Shown here: piece by piece, positions 52,395-60,764 of the stretch
Layout: every line of letters begins with the position of its first letter
How positions within the stretch are numbered: position 1 is the stretch's first letter
NCBI GenBank assembly: GCA_900316995.1
Contig: ONEZ01000015.1
Location: forward strand, 1 to 64,000
Direction: 5' to 3'
DNA: 64,000 bases
DNA from: an uncultured Bacteroidales bacterium
GTDB lineage: Bacteria; Bacteroidota; Bacteroidia; Bacteroidales; Paludibacteraceae
Notes under the pieces: model-generated
Databases searched by the model: none
Seen by the model: the letters and a program-made list of their open reading frames with translations, nothing else
What the model was told of the DNA's origin: nothing
Position numbers and translations under genes: made by a program

Positions 52395-55300
52395 GTGAAG
52401 TTAGCGCTAAGTCATATTGTAGCTACTCTAATGGTGTTGTGTGCTGTGGTGTCGCACGTTATGGCAGACAACCCTGACGCCCCCAATATTGATTTCTCCC
52501 ACGGCAATTATGATAACTGGACCCTGTATGTGGGTGATTATGAGGCTTCTGCTCCCACATCTGACGTGTATGACTATACATGGACGCGTATAAGCCCTGC
52601 ATCGGCGTACGTTACAAACGCCCAGAGAATGATGCTTATAAACGCTGTGGACCAGAATGACCCCATCGTGTCATGTAGTGATTTCTACACTAACCCTTTT
52701 GCAGGCTCCATAGTTACACGCATAGGTGTGCCTCTGACAACGGAGGGGATGCCTTCTGCCTCAGGCGGATGCCAGAACCGCTGGAATTTTTATCGTGCGG
52801 CTGCGGCTGAGAAGATGACCTATACCTATACGGTTACGGAGGGGTCTTCCATACTCCGTTATGATTTTGCTGCGGTGCTTAATGTGCCTGACAATTCAAA
52901 CCACAGTGGTGAGCAGCTGCCGTATTTTGGCATTAAAGTGGAGGTCAACGATGCCGCCACCGGCAGTTCGTATGTGGTGCCGTGCGGCAGTTATGAGACT
53001 AACGCCAATGAGTCAACCTCTTCACTGCTGCATAACAAACCTATTGAAGAGTGCCGTTCATCAAGGGCTGGCGCATCGGCGGGCAATTACGTTTACCGTC
53101 CGTGGACAAACGGAACTATAGACCTAAGAGACTACGTAGGCAAGAGTGTGACCATAACCATAATAACCCATGACTGTATAGTGCAGTGCGGTAACTATAA
53201 TGTGGCTGGCGGTCATGAGTCATACGCATACTTCAGGGCAAACGCCACATCGGTGGCCCTTCAGACATCAAACTGCGGCATAGATGACGGCATAATAACA
53301 GCTCCTGCCGGTTACGCCTCTTATACGTGGAGCCGTAGTGACGGACTTGACGCTACCGGCATCATACATGACCCTGCCCGCCCAAATCAGATAAAGGTGC
53401 CACGTTCCACTATAAGGGAGGGTGTTGTGTATAAGTGTGTGCTCTCTGATGAGATGGGGTGCGCCCATATAGAGATTACCACCAAGCTTGACCCTGTTCT
53501 GCTCACGCCTGGTTTTGAATATGAGAACCATTGCGGCGGAGAGGTGAAGTTTACAGACAACACCACAGTTAGCGGTGATGTTGTGACTCGCTGGCAGTGG
53601 GATTTTGGTGATGGAGACTACTCGTTTGACACCAATCCTGTACACTCATACGCTACCGTTGGAGACTACGATGTGAAACTGATAGTACAGACAGAGAAGG
53701 GGTGCTCCGCCACTGTGACAAAGAAGGTGAGGGTGAGGTTCTTCCCGTCATTGGCAATAACGGCATCGTCGCCTGTGTGCAAGGGGAGTGAGTTCCTGCT
53801 CAGTGTAAATGGCGCTGAGGCTGGCAGCACCTATAGGTGGTTTACCTCCACATCGCCAGTGCTGTCTGAACAAGGCTCGTTTATGGCTGTGGCTGAAAAT
53901 TCTGAAACTTACTATGTGGAGGTTACAGACGCTCATAATTGTAAATATCAGGCTTCACAAAATATAACTGTTCAGATACCTTCACAAGTTACAATTGAGG
54001 GTGATGACATGGTGTGCCCAGGGGGTAGTACAGTACTTACAGCCTCTGGTGCTGCAAGCTATGAGTGGGAGGGTATTCCCGGCAATGACCCGCAAATATC
54101 AGTATCTCCAAATGTGGCAAGAACATACAAGGTTACAGGTACAGACCATGCTGGCTGCAAGACTGTGGCGACGCATACTGTTGGGGTGCGTGAGAGACCT
54201 GTGGTTACCATTGAGGGTGATGAGGAGATGTGTGCGGGTGGGTCTGTGGTATGGACTCCTACTGGTGCTGAAAGATACTACTGGAATGATTATAACTACA
54301 ACGCCCCAAGAACATTTGACAAGGCTGACACATACGCTGTAACAGGTTTTGACGTTTATGGTTGTGAATCCCAGCCGGTGTATAAGACGCTTTCAGAGAA
54401 TCCGTTACCAGAAATAACTGTAAACGGGGCTCTTACAGCCTGCCCCGATGCTCAGTATGTGGTAAACCTCTCATCCTCTGTGCCTGGCACTCAGTTCTCC
54501 TGGAATGACGGTTACTCTGGAGCTGCGAGAGATTTGCCTGCCACGTCAGATATGGCGTTCAGCATAGAGGCGGAAACGCCTAAAGGATGTAAATCAAGTA
54601 CTAACGTATTTCTGGAGCAGAAACCTGTTCCATACGTTCAGATAGGTGGTCTGACAGAGGTGTGCAGCAAAACTCCTGTGCAGCTTATTGCCTCTGCCAC
54701 AGGGAATAACACCACGTATCATTGGGCGCACGGCGATGTGGGGGCGGAGACTACTGTAACCCCAACTCAAACCACAACCTACAAGGTTATTGCTATTGCT
54801 GAGAATGGCTGTAAGGCTGAGGATTCTCACACTGTTGAGGCGTTTCCGCTTCCCGTTGTAAGCATAACGGGAAAGAGTGAGGTGTGCCGTGGTGACACAC
54901 TGCATATCCATGCCGCAGGCAACGCCAGTTACTATATATGGCAGGGGGATTCTCCGTTTGAGGGCAAGGATAATATAATTGAGCCCGATGAGACCACAGT
55001 ATATACTGTAAAGGCGGTTAGTGAGCACACTTGTGAAAGTGTAGTCTCTAAGAGAATTGAGGTAAAGGACGTGCCTGATGTGACTCTCACCGGTGTAACG
55101 CAGCTGTGTAAAGGGTCTGGCTACTTCAGCCTTAAAGCCACGGGTGCGGCCGACAGCTACCTTTGGCATGACGGCTCCACATCGCAGAACTTTGTGCATG
55201 AGGCTGATGCTGACATCGATGCATGGGTTATAGCCACACGTAACGGCTGCCAGATGAAATATGAACAGCCTCTTACCGCTCTTGAGGTTCCTAATCTGCG

Positions 55301-56933
55301 TGTGTCTCAGGATAAGAGCGAGATATGCGTGGGGGAGAGCGCACATCTCTCTGTGGTGGGTGCTGACAGTTACAAATGGCTCAACACCTCCTTCTCTGAG
55401 CCTGATATTGATGTCACTCCGCTTGTAACCACTGTTTACCGTGTGAAGGGCTACTCTGATGAAGGGTGTGAATCTGATGTGGCGCAGCTCTCTGTTACGG
55501 TTAATCAGCAGCCTCAAGTTTCAATTAGCGGTGATGAGTATGTTTGCTACGGCACTAAGGCCACACTGCACGCTGAAGGTGATGGTGAAACTTTCCAATG
55601 GAGTACAGGTGAACAGGGGCCTCAAATAGAACCTGTTATAAACAATGAGATTACCATTTCGCTTACAGCCTACTCTGTACACGGATGCGAGCGTACTGCA
55701 AACTTTACGGTTACGCCTGTCTCTCCTCCTGATTTGAGTGTTCACGGCAAAACTCAAGGGTGTATAGGAGAGGAGCTGACCTTGGTGGGGGAGGGTGCCT
55801 CCACTTACATTTGGGATGATGACGGAAGTACAGGTGCGGAGCACAAGGTTACAGTGGAGCAGAATACTAACATACGCCTCACCGGCACTCACAAGAACTG
55901 TTCAAACAGTATAGTCATACCCATTACAGCCACTCTTTCACCCAATCTTATAGTAACGTCTGACACTATTGTATGTGCAGGCGCAGATTTCAAACTTTCT
56001 GCCGCAGGAGCAGAGAGCTATGAGTGGAACACTGGTGACACGGGTGAGAGCGTAACCCTTAATATAAACAGCCCCACCACCTATTTTGTTAAGGGAGTTA
56101 CCGGCGGTTGTGCATCCACAAAGCAGATAAATGTTGACCTTCTGCCATCGCCAGTGCTGAAGCTGAGGCTTGAAGATTACGGCGTGTGTCCGTATCGTGA
56201 TGACTCTATAATGGTTAGCGTGTCAGGTGCAAAACGTTATGACTGGTACTCCAAACCCGCCGATGACAAAATAGCCTCTTCTCATTCATCTCTGCTAAGG
56301 GCTGGCATCGACGGCTCTACATGGATTTACGCCGTGGGCTACAATGAATATGAGTGCGTCAGTGTGGACTCCATAGAGATAAAAGATTTGCCGCAGCCGG
56401 AGTTTACATACAGGGTGGAGCCTACATGGATAGATGATACTAACTCCGATGTCCGCCTTACAGGCATGGAGCCGTCTGATAATGCTGTCTGGTACTGGAA
56501 CGCAGGTGACGGGTCACAGCTTATTGACGGCAAGGAGGTTACGCACCGCTATGATGTGGATGTGCTTGCAGATATGTTTACTGTTACTGTAACGGCGGTT
56601 GACCGCCATAACTGCAAGTTTACCGCAGATGTGCCTATATACGTCTGGAAAGACGTGTGGGCTCCCACTGCCTTTACTCCAAATGGAGACGGGCTTAATG
56701 ACACGTTCCATTTCTATGGAGGAGACTATGTGCAGGAGTTCACTTTCTACATATACAACCGCTTGGGTGAGATAGTGTTTGAGGGCTCCTCCACGGCCGA
56801 TGAATGGGACGGAATGTACCAAGGCAAGCTATGCCCTTGGGGTGTGTATGGCTGGGTGGCCAATTTCAAAAGTAACATAGATGGCATGGAGCGGTCTGGT
56901 GAACTGAAAGGTAAGGTTTCAATAGTGAAGTAA
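52395..56933 (+). CDS. Large PKD-domain T9SS substrate with type-B C-terminal domain
   Basis: 1512 residues from GTG 52395; an in-frame TTG at 52374 would give 1519 residues but coincides with the expected transcript start. No ATG fits. The signal peptide is VKLALSHIVATLMVLCAVVSHVMA. A PKD domain is clear (RWQWDFGDGDYSFDTNPVHSYATVGDYDVKLIVQTEKGC), among many Ig-like repeats with C-x-G patterns (CVGESAHLSVVGADSYKW). The C-terminal type-B sorting domain reads APTAFTPNGDGLNDTFHFYGG, IYNRLGEIVFEG, DEWDGMYQGKLCPWGVYGW. Expected at the cell surface, probably adhesive. The PorP/SprF gene follows with a one-base overlap (TAATG). Confidence 0.9.
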   Translation: MKLALSHIVATLMVLCAVVSHVMADNPDAPNIDFSHGNYDNWTLYVGDYEASAPTSDVYDYTWTRISPASAYVTNAQRMMLINAVDQNDPIVSCSDFYTNPFAGSIVTRIGVPLTTEGMPSASGGCQNRWNFYRAAAAEKMTYTYTVTEGSSILRYDFAAVLNVPDNSNHSGEQLPYFGIKVEVNDAATGSSYVVPCGSYETNANESTSSLLHNKPIEECRSSRAGASAGNYVYRPWTNGTIDLRDYVGKSVTITIITHDCIVQCGNYNVAGGHESYAYFRANATSVALQTSNCGIDDGIITAPAGYASYTWSRSDGLDATGIIHDPARPNQIKVPRSTIREGVVYKCVLSDEMGCAHIEITTKLDPVLLTPGFEYENHCGGEVKFTDNTTVSGDVVTRWQWDFGDGDYSFDTNPVHSYATVGDYDVKLIVQTEKGCSATVTKKVRVRFFPSLAITASSPVCKGSEFLLSVNGAEAGSTYRWFTSTSPVLSEQGSFMAVAENSETYYVEVTDAHNCKYQASQNITVQIPSQVTIEGDDMVCPGGSTVLTASGAASYEWEGIPGNDPQISVSPNVARTYKVTGTDHAGCKTVATHTVGVRERPVVTIEGDEEMCAGGSVVWTPTGAERYYWNDYNYNAPRTFDKADTYAVTGFDVYGCESQPVYKTLSENPLPEITVNGALTACPDAQYVVNLSSSVPGTQFSWNDGYSGAARDLPATSDMAFSIEAETPKGCKSSTNVFLEQKPVPYVQIGGLTEVCSKTPVQLIASATGNNTTYHWAHGDVGAETTVTPTQTTTYKVIAIAENGCKAEDSHTVEAFPLPVVSITGKSEVCRGDTLHIHAAGNASYYIWQGDSPFEGKDNIIEPDETTVYTVKAVSEHTCESVVSKRIEVKDVPDVTLTGVTQLCKGSGYFSLKATGAADSYLWHDGSTSQNFVHEADADIDAWVIATRNGCQMKYEQPLTALEVPNLRVSQDKSEICVGESAHLSVVGADSYKWLNTSFSEPDIDVTPLVTTVYRVKGYSDEGCESDVAQLSVTVNQQPQVSISGDEYVCYGTKATLHAEGDGETFQWSTGEQGPQIEPVINNEITISLTAYSVHGCERTANFTVTPVSPPDLSVHGKTQGCIGEELTLVGEGASTYIWDDDGSTGAEHKVTVEQNTNIRLTGTHKNCSNSIVIPITATLSPNLIVTSDTIVCAGADFKLSAAGAESYEWNTGDTGESVTLNINSPTTYFVKGVTGGCASTKQINVDLLPSPVLKLRLEDYGVCPYRDDSIMVSVSGAKRYDWYSKPADDKIASSHSSLLRAGIDGSTWIYAVGYNEYECVSVDSIEIKDLPQPEFTYRVEPTWIDDTNSDVRLTGMEPSDNAVWYWNAGDGSQLIDGKEVTHRYDVDVLADMFTVTVTAVDRHNCKFTADVPIYVWKDVWAPTAFTPNGDGLNDTFHFYGGDYVQEFTFYIYNRLGEIVFEGSSTADEWDGMYQGKLCPWGVYGWVANFKSNIDGMERSGELKGKVSIVK

Positions 56934-57898
56934 TGCGTAGAGTTGCGGCTATATTTGCGTGTGTGTTGGCTTGGGCGCTTGCCTTGGCTCAGGACTACAC
57001 ATTCTCAAACCATAATATAGTGCCTTTCAGCCTTAACCCTGCCCAAGTGGGTGCGGCAAACACCATAAGGATAGGCGCAAACTACCGTATGCAGTGGCCT
57101 ACGCTTGTAAACAACTACCATACGTTCCGCCTGAGCTATGATATGAATGTTTACAAGCAGATGTGCTCTGTGGGTGCGTTCTATTCATACGACCAGATGT
57201 CGGACGTATATAAAGTGAATGAGGCTGGCGTGGCTTACGCTCACACTATAAAGTGCGCGGACAATCACTTTGTACGTCTTGGCTTGCAGGGTAGTGTATT
57301 CTTTAATTTTGTGGATTTAAACTCGCTCACCTTTGGTGACCAGTACAGTGGCACAGGTGCCATCACTCCTAAAAGTGTTGAGAATTTTGAGAGCGGCAGC
57401 CGTACTTTCTTTGATTTTGCGGTGGGTGCATCGTATGTGTTCCAGAATCACCTTACAGTGGGTTTTGCTGTTTATCATGTGGCTCAGCCTGACAATGGTT
57501 TTGTGCGTGGCACTCAGGTGCTGCATCGTAAGTATGTGGGTCATGTGAACTTTATACAGGATTTGAAGTTAAGCCACGGTTTGAGAAGCAAGGGCTTCTC
57601 TGACAACTATTTTTTTGCAAACCTCACTTATCAGCAGCAGGCTGATTTCAAACAGGCGTACATAGGTGCAGGTGTCTGCTTCCAGCCTATAATTCTTGGC
57701 GTTTCATTCAAGACTGACGTGCAGGAGGTTCATACGGTATCCTTTATGCTTGGCGGCTACTACAAGGGTTTTCAGCTTTATTACATCTTTGACCTCTTCA
57801 CCTCACACAAGAAGAAAGGCAGCTGGTCAAATGAAATCTCCTTCATCTACACCCTCCCGCACAAGAAGAAAGACCTCTGCCCTGTTGTGTACTGGTAG
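56933..57898 (+). CDS. PorP/SprF family T9SS membrane protein, second copy
   Basis: 321 residues. The signal peptide ends ALALAQ; then the family opening DYTFSNHNIVPFSLNPAQVGAANTIRIGANYRMQWPTLVNNYHTFRLSYDMNV and outer-membrane barrel strands, ending KKDLCPVVYW. Start codon overlaps the stop of the 1512-residue type-B protein, so translation is coupled and the two very likely work together in export or anchoring. Confidence 0.92.
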   Translation: MRRVAAIFACVLAWALALAQDYTFSNHNIVPFSLNPAQVGAANTIRIGANYRMQWPTLVNNYHTFRLSYDMNVYKQMCSVGAFYSYDQMSDVYKVNEAGVAYAHTIKCADNHFVRLGLQGSVFFNFVDLNSLTFGDQYSGTGAITPKSVENFESGSRTFFDFAVGASYVFQNHLTVGFAVYHVAQPDNGFVRGTQVLHRKYVGHVNFIQDLKLSHGLRSKGFSDNYFFANLTYQQQADFKQAYIGAGVCFQPIILGVSFKTDVQEVHTVSFMLGGYYKGFQLYYIFDLFTSHKKKGSWSNEISFIYTLPHKKKDLCPVVYW

Positions 57899-57918
57899 TC
57901 CGCACCCATACATACTCC

Positions 57919-58071
57919 TTCTGCCGTCATGCGCCACAGGGCGCGCCTGTATTCCTTCGGGGAGTCTGTTTATGTTCGCTTTCTTCCTAACTCGCTTCGC
58001 TCAAACAACGTCAGAAAGCTCCAATCACTACGAGTCCCCTCGGGGGCGCTTATGGGCTTTTGACGGCAGAA
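57919..58071. repeat. 153-base element with terminal inverted repeats
   Basis: TTCTGCCGTCA (57919-57929) and TGACGGCAGAA (58061-58071) are perfect 11-base terminal inverted repeats. The interior has smaller palindromes (GGGCGCGCC, CCCCTCGGGG, CTCGCTTCGCTC). No ORF inside; MITE-like in layout. It fills most of the gap after the PorP/SprF gene. Confidence 0.7.
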
Positions 58072-58105
58072 AGATATGTCCATATTGAGATGCTTTTTAA
58101 ATATA

Positions 58106-58137
58106 TTTGCTTGGATAGTAATTTGTATGTACTTTTG
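58106..58137 (+). promoter_or_regulatory. Promoter of the FISUMP lipoprotein gene
   Basis: TTTG (58106-58109), 20 bases, TACTTTTG (58130-58137), 23 bases before the ATG at 58161. Confidence 0.7.
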
Positions 58138-58160
58138 CGGAACGTAAAAACAATTGTATT

Positions 58161-58988
58161 ATGAGGACCAGAAAACTTTCTATTTTTGCGGTGGTGACAT
58201 CGTTAGTGCTGGCAACTCTTGCCGGTTGTTCTAAGAAGAATGAACCTGTGGGCACTGTTACAGATGCGTGCGGGAATCAATATAATTATGTTAAGATAGG
58301 GAACCAGTATTGGCTTGCGGAGAATATGCGTTGCAATAAGTATGACAGCCAGAGTGAACGTGCTGGTGAAACAATATATACGTCTGATGAATCGGTATAT
58401 ACTCCGTATTATACCGATGCCTCAGATAAGTCCAAGTGGTCTGCCTCTCAGTTTGCGGGAAACCTCAGCAGTGAACAGATTTCCAAATTAGGGTATTTGT
58501 ATAATTGGGCAGGTGCCGTAGGACTTGTTACAGAAAATGATGTTTTAGAGAAAATAGATGCTTTCAGTGGCAACAGACAAGGTATTTGCCCTAACGGCTG
58601 GCATGTTCCTACAAGCAATGAGTGGTCTGATCTTAAAAATTATATAGAGAATAAAGACGGTAAGGGTAAGAACACTGCTGGTAAGCATCTCAAGACTGCA
58701 TCCGGGTGGTACTCTTCAAACAAGAGTGATGACATCTACTCCTTTGCCGCTATTCCATCAGGACGCTCTGAGTGTAGCGCAATTGATGCTGTAGGCCTGG
58801 AGGCAGGTTACTGGACCGCATCGCCGTGCGTAGTAACCATTGTTGATGTCACAGATCCTGATACAGGTGTTAAAACCCAAACAGACCCAGAGTCAGACTA
58901 CTTCTATATGTCAAACAGCAGTGACCTCCTTTACTCCATACATCAAAGTAAAACTTTGGCTAAGAGCGTACGCTGCGTAAAGGACTGA
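58161..58988 (+). CDS. FISUMP-domain lipoprotein
   Basis: 275 residues. The lipoprotein signal ends LATLAGC (Cys23). The rest is the Fibrobacter succinogenes major paralogous (FISUMP) domain: VKIGNQYWLAENMRCNKYD, then GYLYNWAGAVG, ICPNGWHVPTSNEWSDLKNYI, FAAIPSGRS, YWTASP and SVRCVKD at the end. The family is common in Bacteroidota and Fibrobacteres surface proteins; its molecular role is not established. It has its own promoter; the HerA-like gene converges on it from the right with a 2-base gap. Confidence 0.9.
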   Translation: MRTRKLSIFAVVTSLVLATLAGCSKKNEPVGTVTDACGNQYNYVKIGNQYWLAENMRCNKYDSQSERAGETIYTSDESVYTPYYTDASDKSKWSASQFAGNLSSEQISKLGYLYNWAGAVGLVTENDVLEKIDAFSGNRQGICPNGWHVPTSNEWSDLKNYIENKDGKGKNTAGKHLKTASGWYSSNKSDDIYSFAAIPSGRSECSAIDAVGLEAGYWTASPCVVTIVDVTDPDTGVKTQTDPESDYFYMSNSSDLLYSIHQSKTLAKSVRCVKD

Positions 58989-58990
58989 AC

Positions 58991-60634
58991 TTAACCGAAC
59001 AATCCTTTAAGCAGTTCATTTGTTATTTTGCGGGAGGCGGTGTTGGTGGCAGTCTTGGTGGCTGAGCCAAAGAGGCTGTCAAGAAGCGAACCGCCTGCTG
59101 ATGCGCTGCTTCTTCTGCTGCTGGTGGTGCCTCCAACTACGCTGCGGGCGGCCTGTGTGCCCATTGAACGGGCAAAACTGGTGGCGGCTGCAGCTGCTAT
59201 GGTTCCAAGCAGTCCACGTGAAATGGAACTGGAGGCCTTTTGCTCTGCTTTCTCCGCCTTCTCACGCTCCTTATGTGCTTTAGCCTCAAGTTTGGCTTTT
59301 TCTGCTTCTGTTTTTTGCAGTTCCTGCTCCTCTTTCTGGCGAGCCACCTCATCGTTGGCGGCAGTTAGAACCTCGTAAGCACTCTCACGGTCAAAGTAGT
59401 TGTCATACTCACGTATGCGTGCAGGTGCGGCGTTACGGAGGTCAAGCCTCTGGCCTGCCGTAATGGCACCTATCTGGCTTAACGGGAACAGTATCTTAGC
59501 TCTTTCAACCACACTTGGAGCCCCCTTTTCATCAAGGAATGATACAAGGGCTTCTCCTGTGCCAAGGTTCATTATGGCGTCAGCAGTGTTGAAAGCCTTG
59601 TTCTGACGGAATGTTTCCGCTGCTGTGCGTACTGCCTTCTGGTCTTTAGGTGTAAAGGCTCGCAGTGCGTGCTGAACACGGTTGCCAAGCTGACCCAGTA
59701 TATCCTCCGGAATGTCTGTAGGTGATTGGGTTACAAAGTATATACCCACGCCCTTTGAACGTATAAGCCTTATAATCTGCTCCAGTTTGTCTGTCAGTGC
59801 CTTGGATGTGCCGTCAAAGAGCATGTGCGCCTCATCAAAAAAGAAGACGAGTTTAGGCAGCTCCATGTCACCAACCTCAGGCAGGTTCTCATAGAGTTCG
59901 CTAAGCAGCCAGAGAAGGAAAGTGGAGTACATCTTGGGACGTAGCATAAGTTTGTCTGCTGCAAGCAGGCTTATAACACCCTTGCCTTTCTCAGTGTCAA
60001 GTAAATCATTGATGTCAAAAGCGGGTTCGCCAAAGAATTTGTCTCCGCCCTCGCTCTCAATGGCAAGCACAGAGCGCACAATGGCACCTATTGATGCAGA
60101 AGAGATGTTGCCGTACTGCGTGGTGAACATCGATGCGTTTTTGCCCACAAAATCAAGCATAAGACGCAAGTCTTTGAGGTCTATGAGCAGCAGCCCCTTG
60201 TCATCGGCGATGCGGAAAACCACGTTCAAAACACCAGTCTGCACATCATTAAGTTCCATGAGGCGTGCCATAAGCTGAGGTCCCATCTCTGAAACTGTGG
60301 TTCGCATGGCGGTGCCCTGCTCGCCAAATACATCATAAACTCTGGTAGGGCAGCCATTGAACTCCGGGTTCTCTATGCCAAATTCAGGGCAGCGTTTCTC
60401 AATGAAGCCGCTCATCTTGCCTTCTTGGCTAATGCCTGAGAGGTCTCCCTTCATGTCAGCTGCAAAAACAGGTACTCCTGCTTGAGAGAATGTCTCAGCT
60501 AAAACCTGAAGGGTTACTGTTTTACCTGTGCCTGTGGCACCGGCAATAAGGCCGTGGCGGTTGCACATTTTGCCGGTGAGGCAGATTTCACCGCTGGCGC
60601 AGTGGGCTACGTAAAGCTTATTATTGATGAACAT
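58991..60634 (-). CDS. HerA-like ATPase (DUF853/YjgR family)
   Basis: 547 residues. Walker A is GATGTGKTV (residues 32-40) and Walker B is KLVFFFDEAHMLF; the arginine-finger region is near RLIRSKGVGIYFVTQSPTDIPEDILGQLGNRVQHALRAFTP. This is the full DUF853 layout, with a C-terminal Ala/Glu/Lys coiled coil (about 425-475) and a low-complexity Ser/Gly tail. Relatives are HerA/FtsK-superfamily ATPases; the substrate is unknown. The 109-base gap upstream holds TTGACAG repeats and a palindrome, with no recognisable promoter. Confidence 0.9.
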   Translation of the reverse strand: MFINNKLYVAHCASGEICLTGKMCNRHGLIAGATGTGKTVTLQVLAETFSQAGVPVFAADMKGDLSGISQEGKMSGFIEKRCPEFGIENPEFNGCPTRVYDVFGEQGTAMRTTVSEMGPQLMARLMELNDVQTGVLNVVFRIADDKGLLLIDLKDLRLMLDFVGKNASMFTTQYGNISSASIGAIVRSVLAIESEGGDKFFGEPAFDINDLLDTEKGKGVISLLAADKLMLRPKMYSTFLLWLLSELYENLPEVGDMELPKLVFFFDEAHMLFDGTSKALTDKLEQIIRLIRSKGVGIYFVTQSPTDIPEDILGQLGNRVQHALRAFTPKDQKAVRTAAETFRQNKAFNTADAIMNLGTGEALVSFLDEKGAPSVVERAKILFPLSQIGAITAGQRLDLRNAAPARIREYDNYFDRESAYEVLTAANDEVARQKEEQELQKTEAEKAKLEAKAHKEREKAEKAEQKASSSISRGLLGTIAAAAATSFARSMGTQAARSVVGGTTSSRRSSASAGGSLLDSLFGSATKTATNTASRKITNELLKGLFG

Positions 60635-60642
60635 AATTATTT

Positions 60643-60710
60643 AGTTGACAGTTGACAGTTGATAGTTGACAGTTAAAAGTTAAGAGTTAAAAGTTAAGAG
60701 GCGAAGCCTC
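60643..60710. repeat. TTGACAG heptamer tract plus mini-hairpin
   Basis: AGTTGACAGTTGACAGTTG, then ATAGTTGACAG, decaying to AAAAGTTAAGAG units, followed by GAGGC-GAA-GCCTC (60698-60710). Confidence 0.85.
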
Positions 60711-60726
60711 ATTAAACAAGGAAGAT

Positions 60727-60764
60727 AATACAGTTTTCAGCAATTATTTGCTGAAAACTGTATT
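60727..60764. repeat. Perfect palindrome with the CoA-transferase stop codon in its loop
   Basis: 17-base arms, 60727-60743 and 60748-60764, are exact reverse complements (CAGTTTTCAGCAA core). The four-base loop 60744-60747 contains the TAA stop codon of the leftward gene at 60744. Confidence 0.92.

Noticed and set aside
54594-55517. 307-codon minus-strand frame
   Set aside because: Antisense to the Ig/PKD-repeat protein gene; no promoter, no family resemblance.
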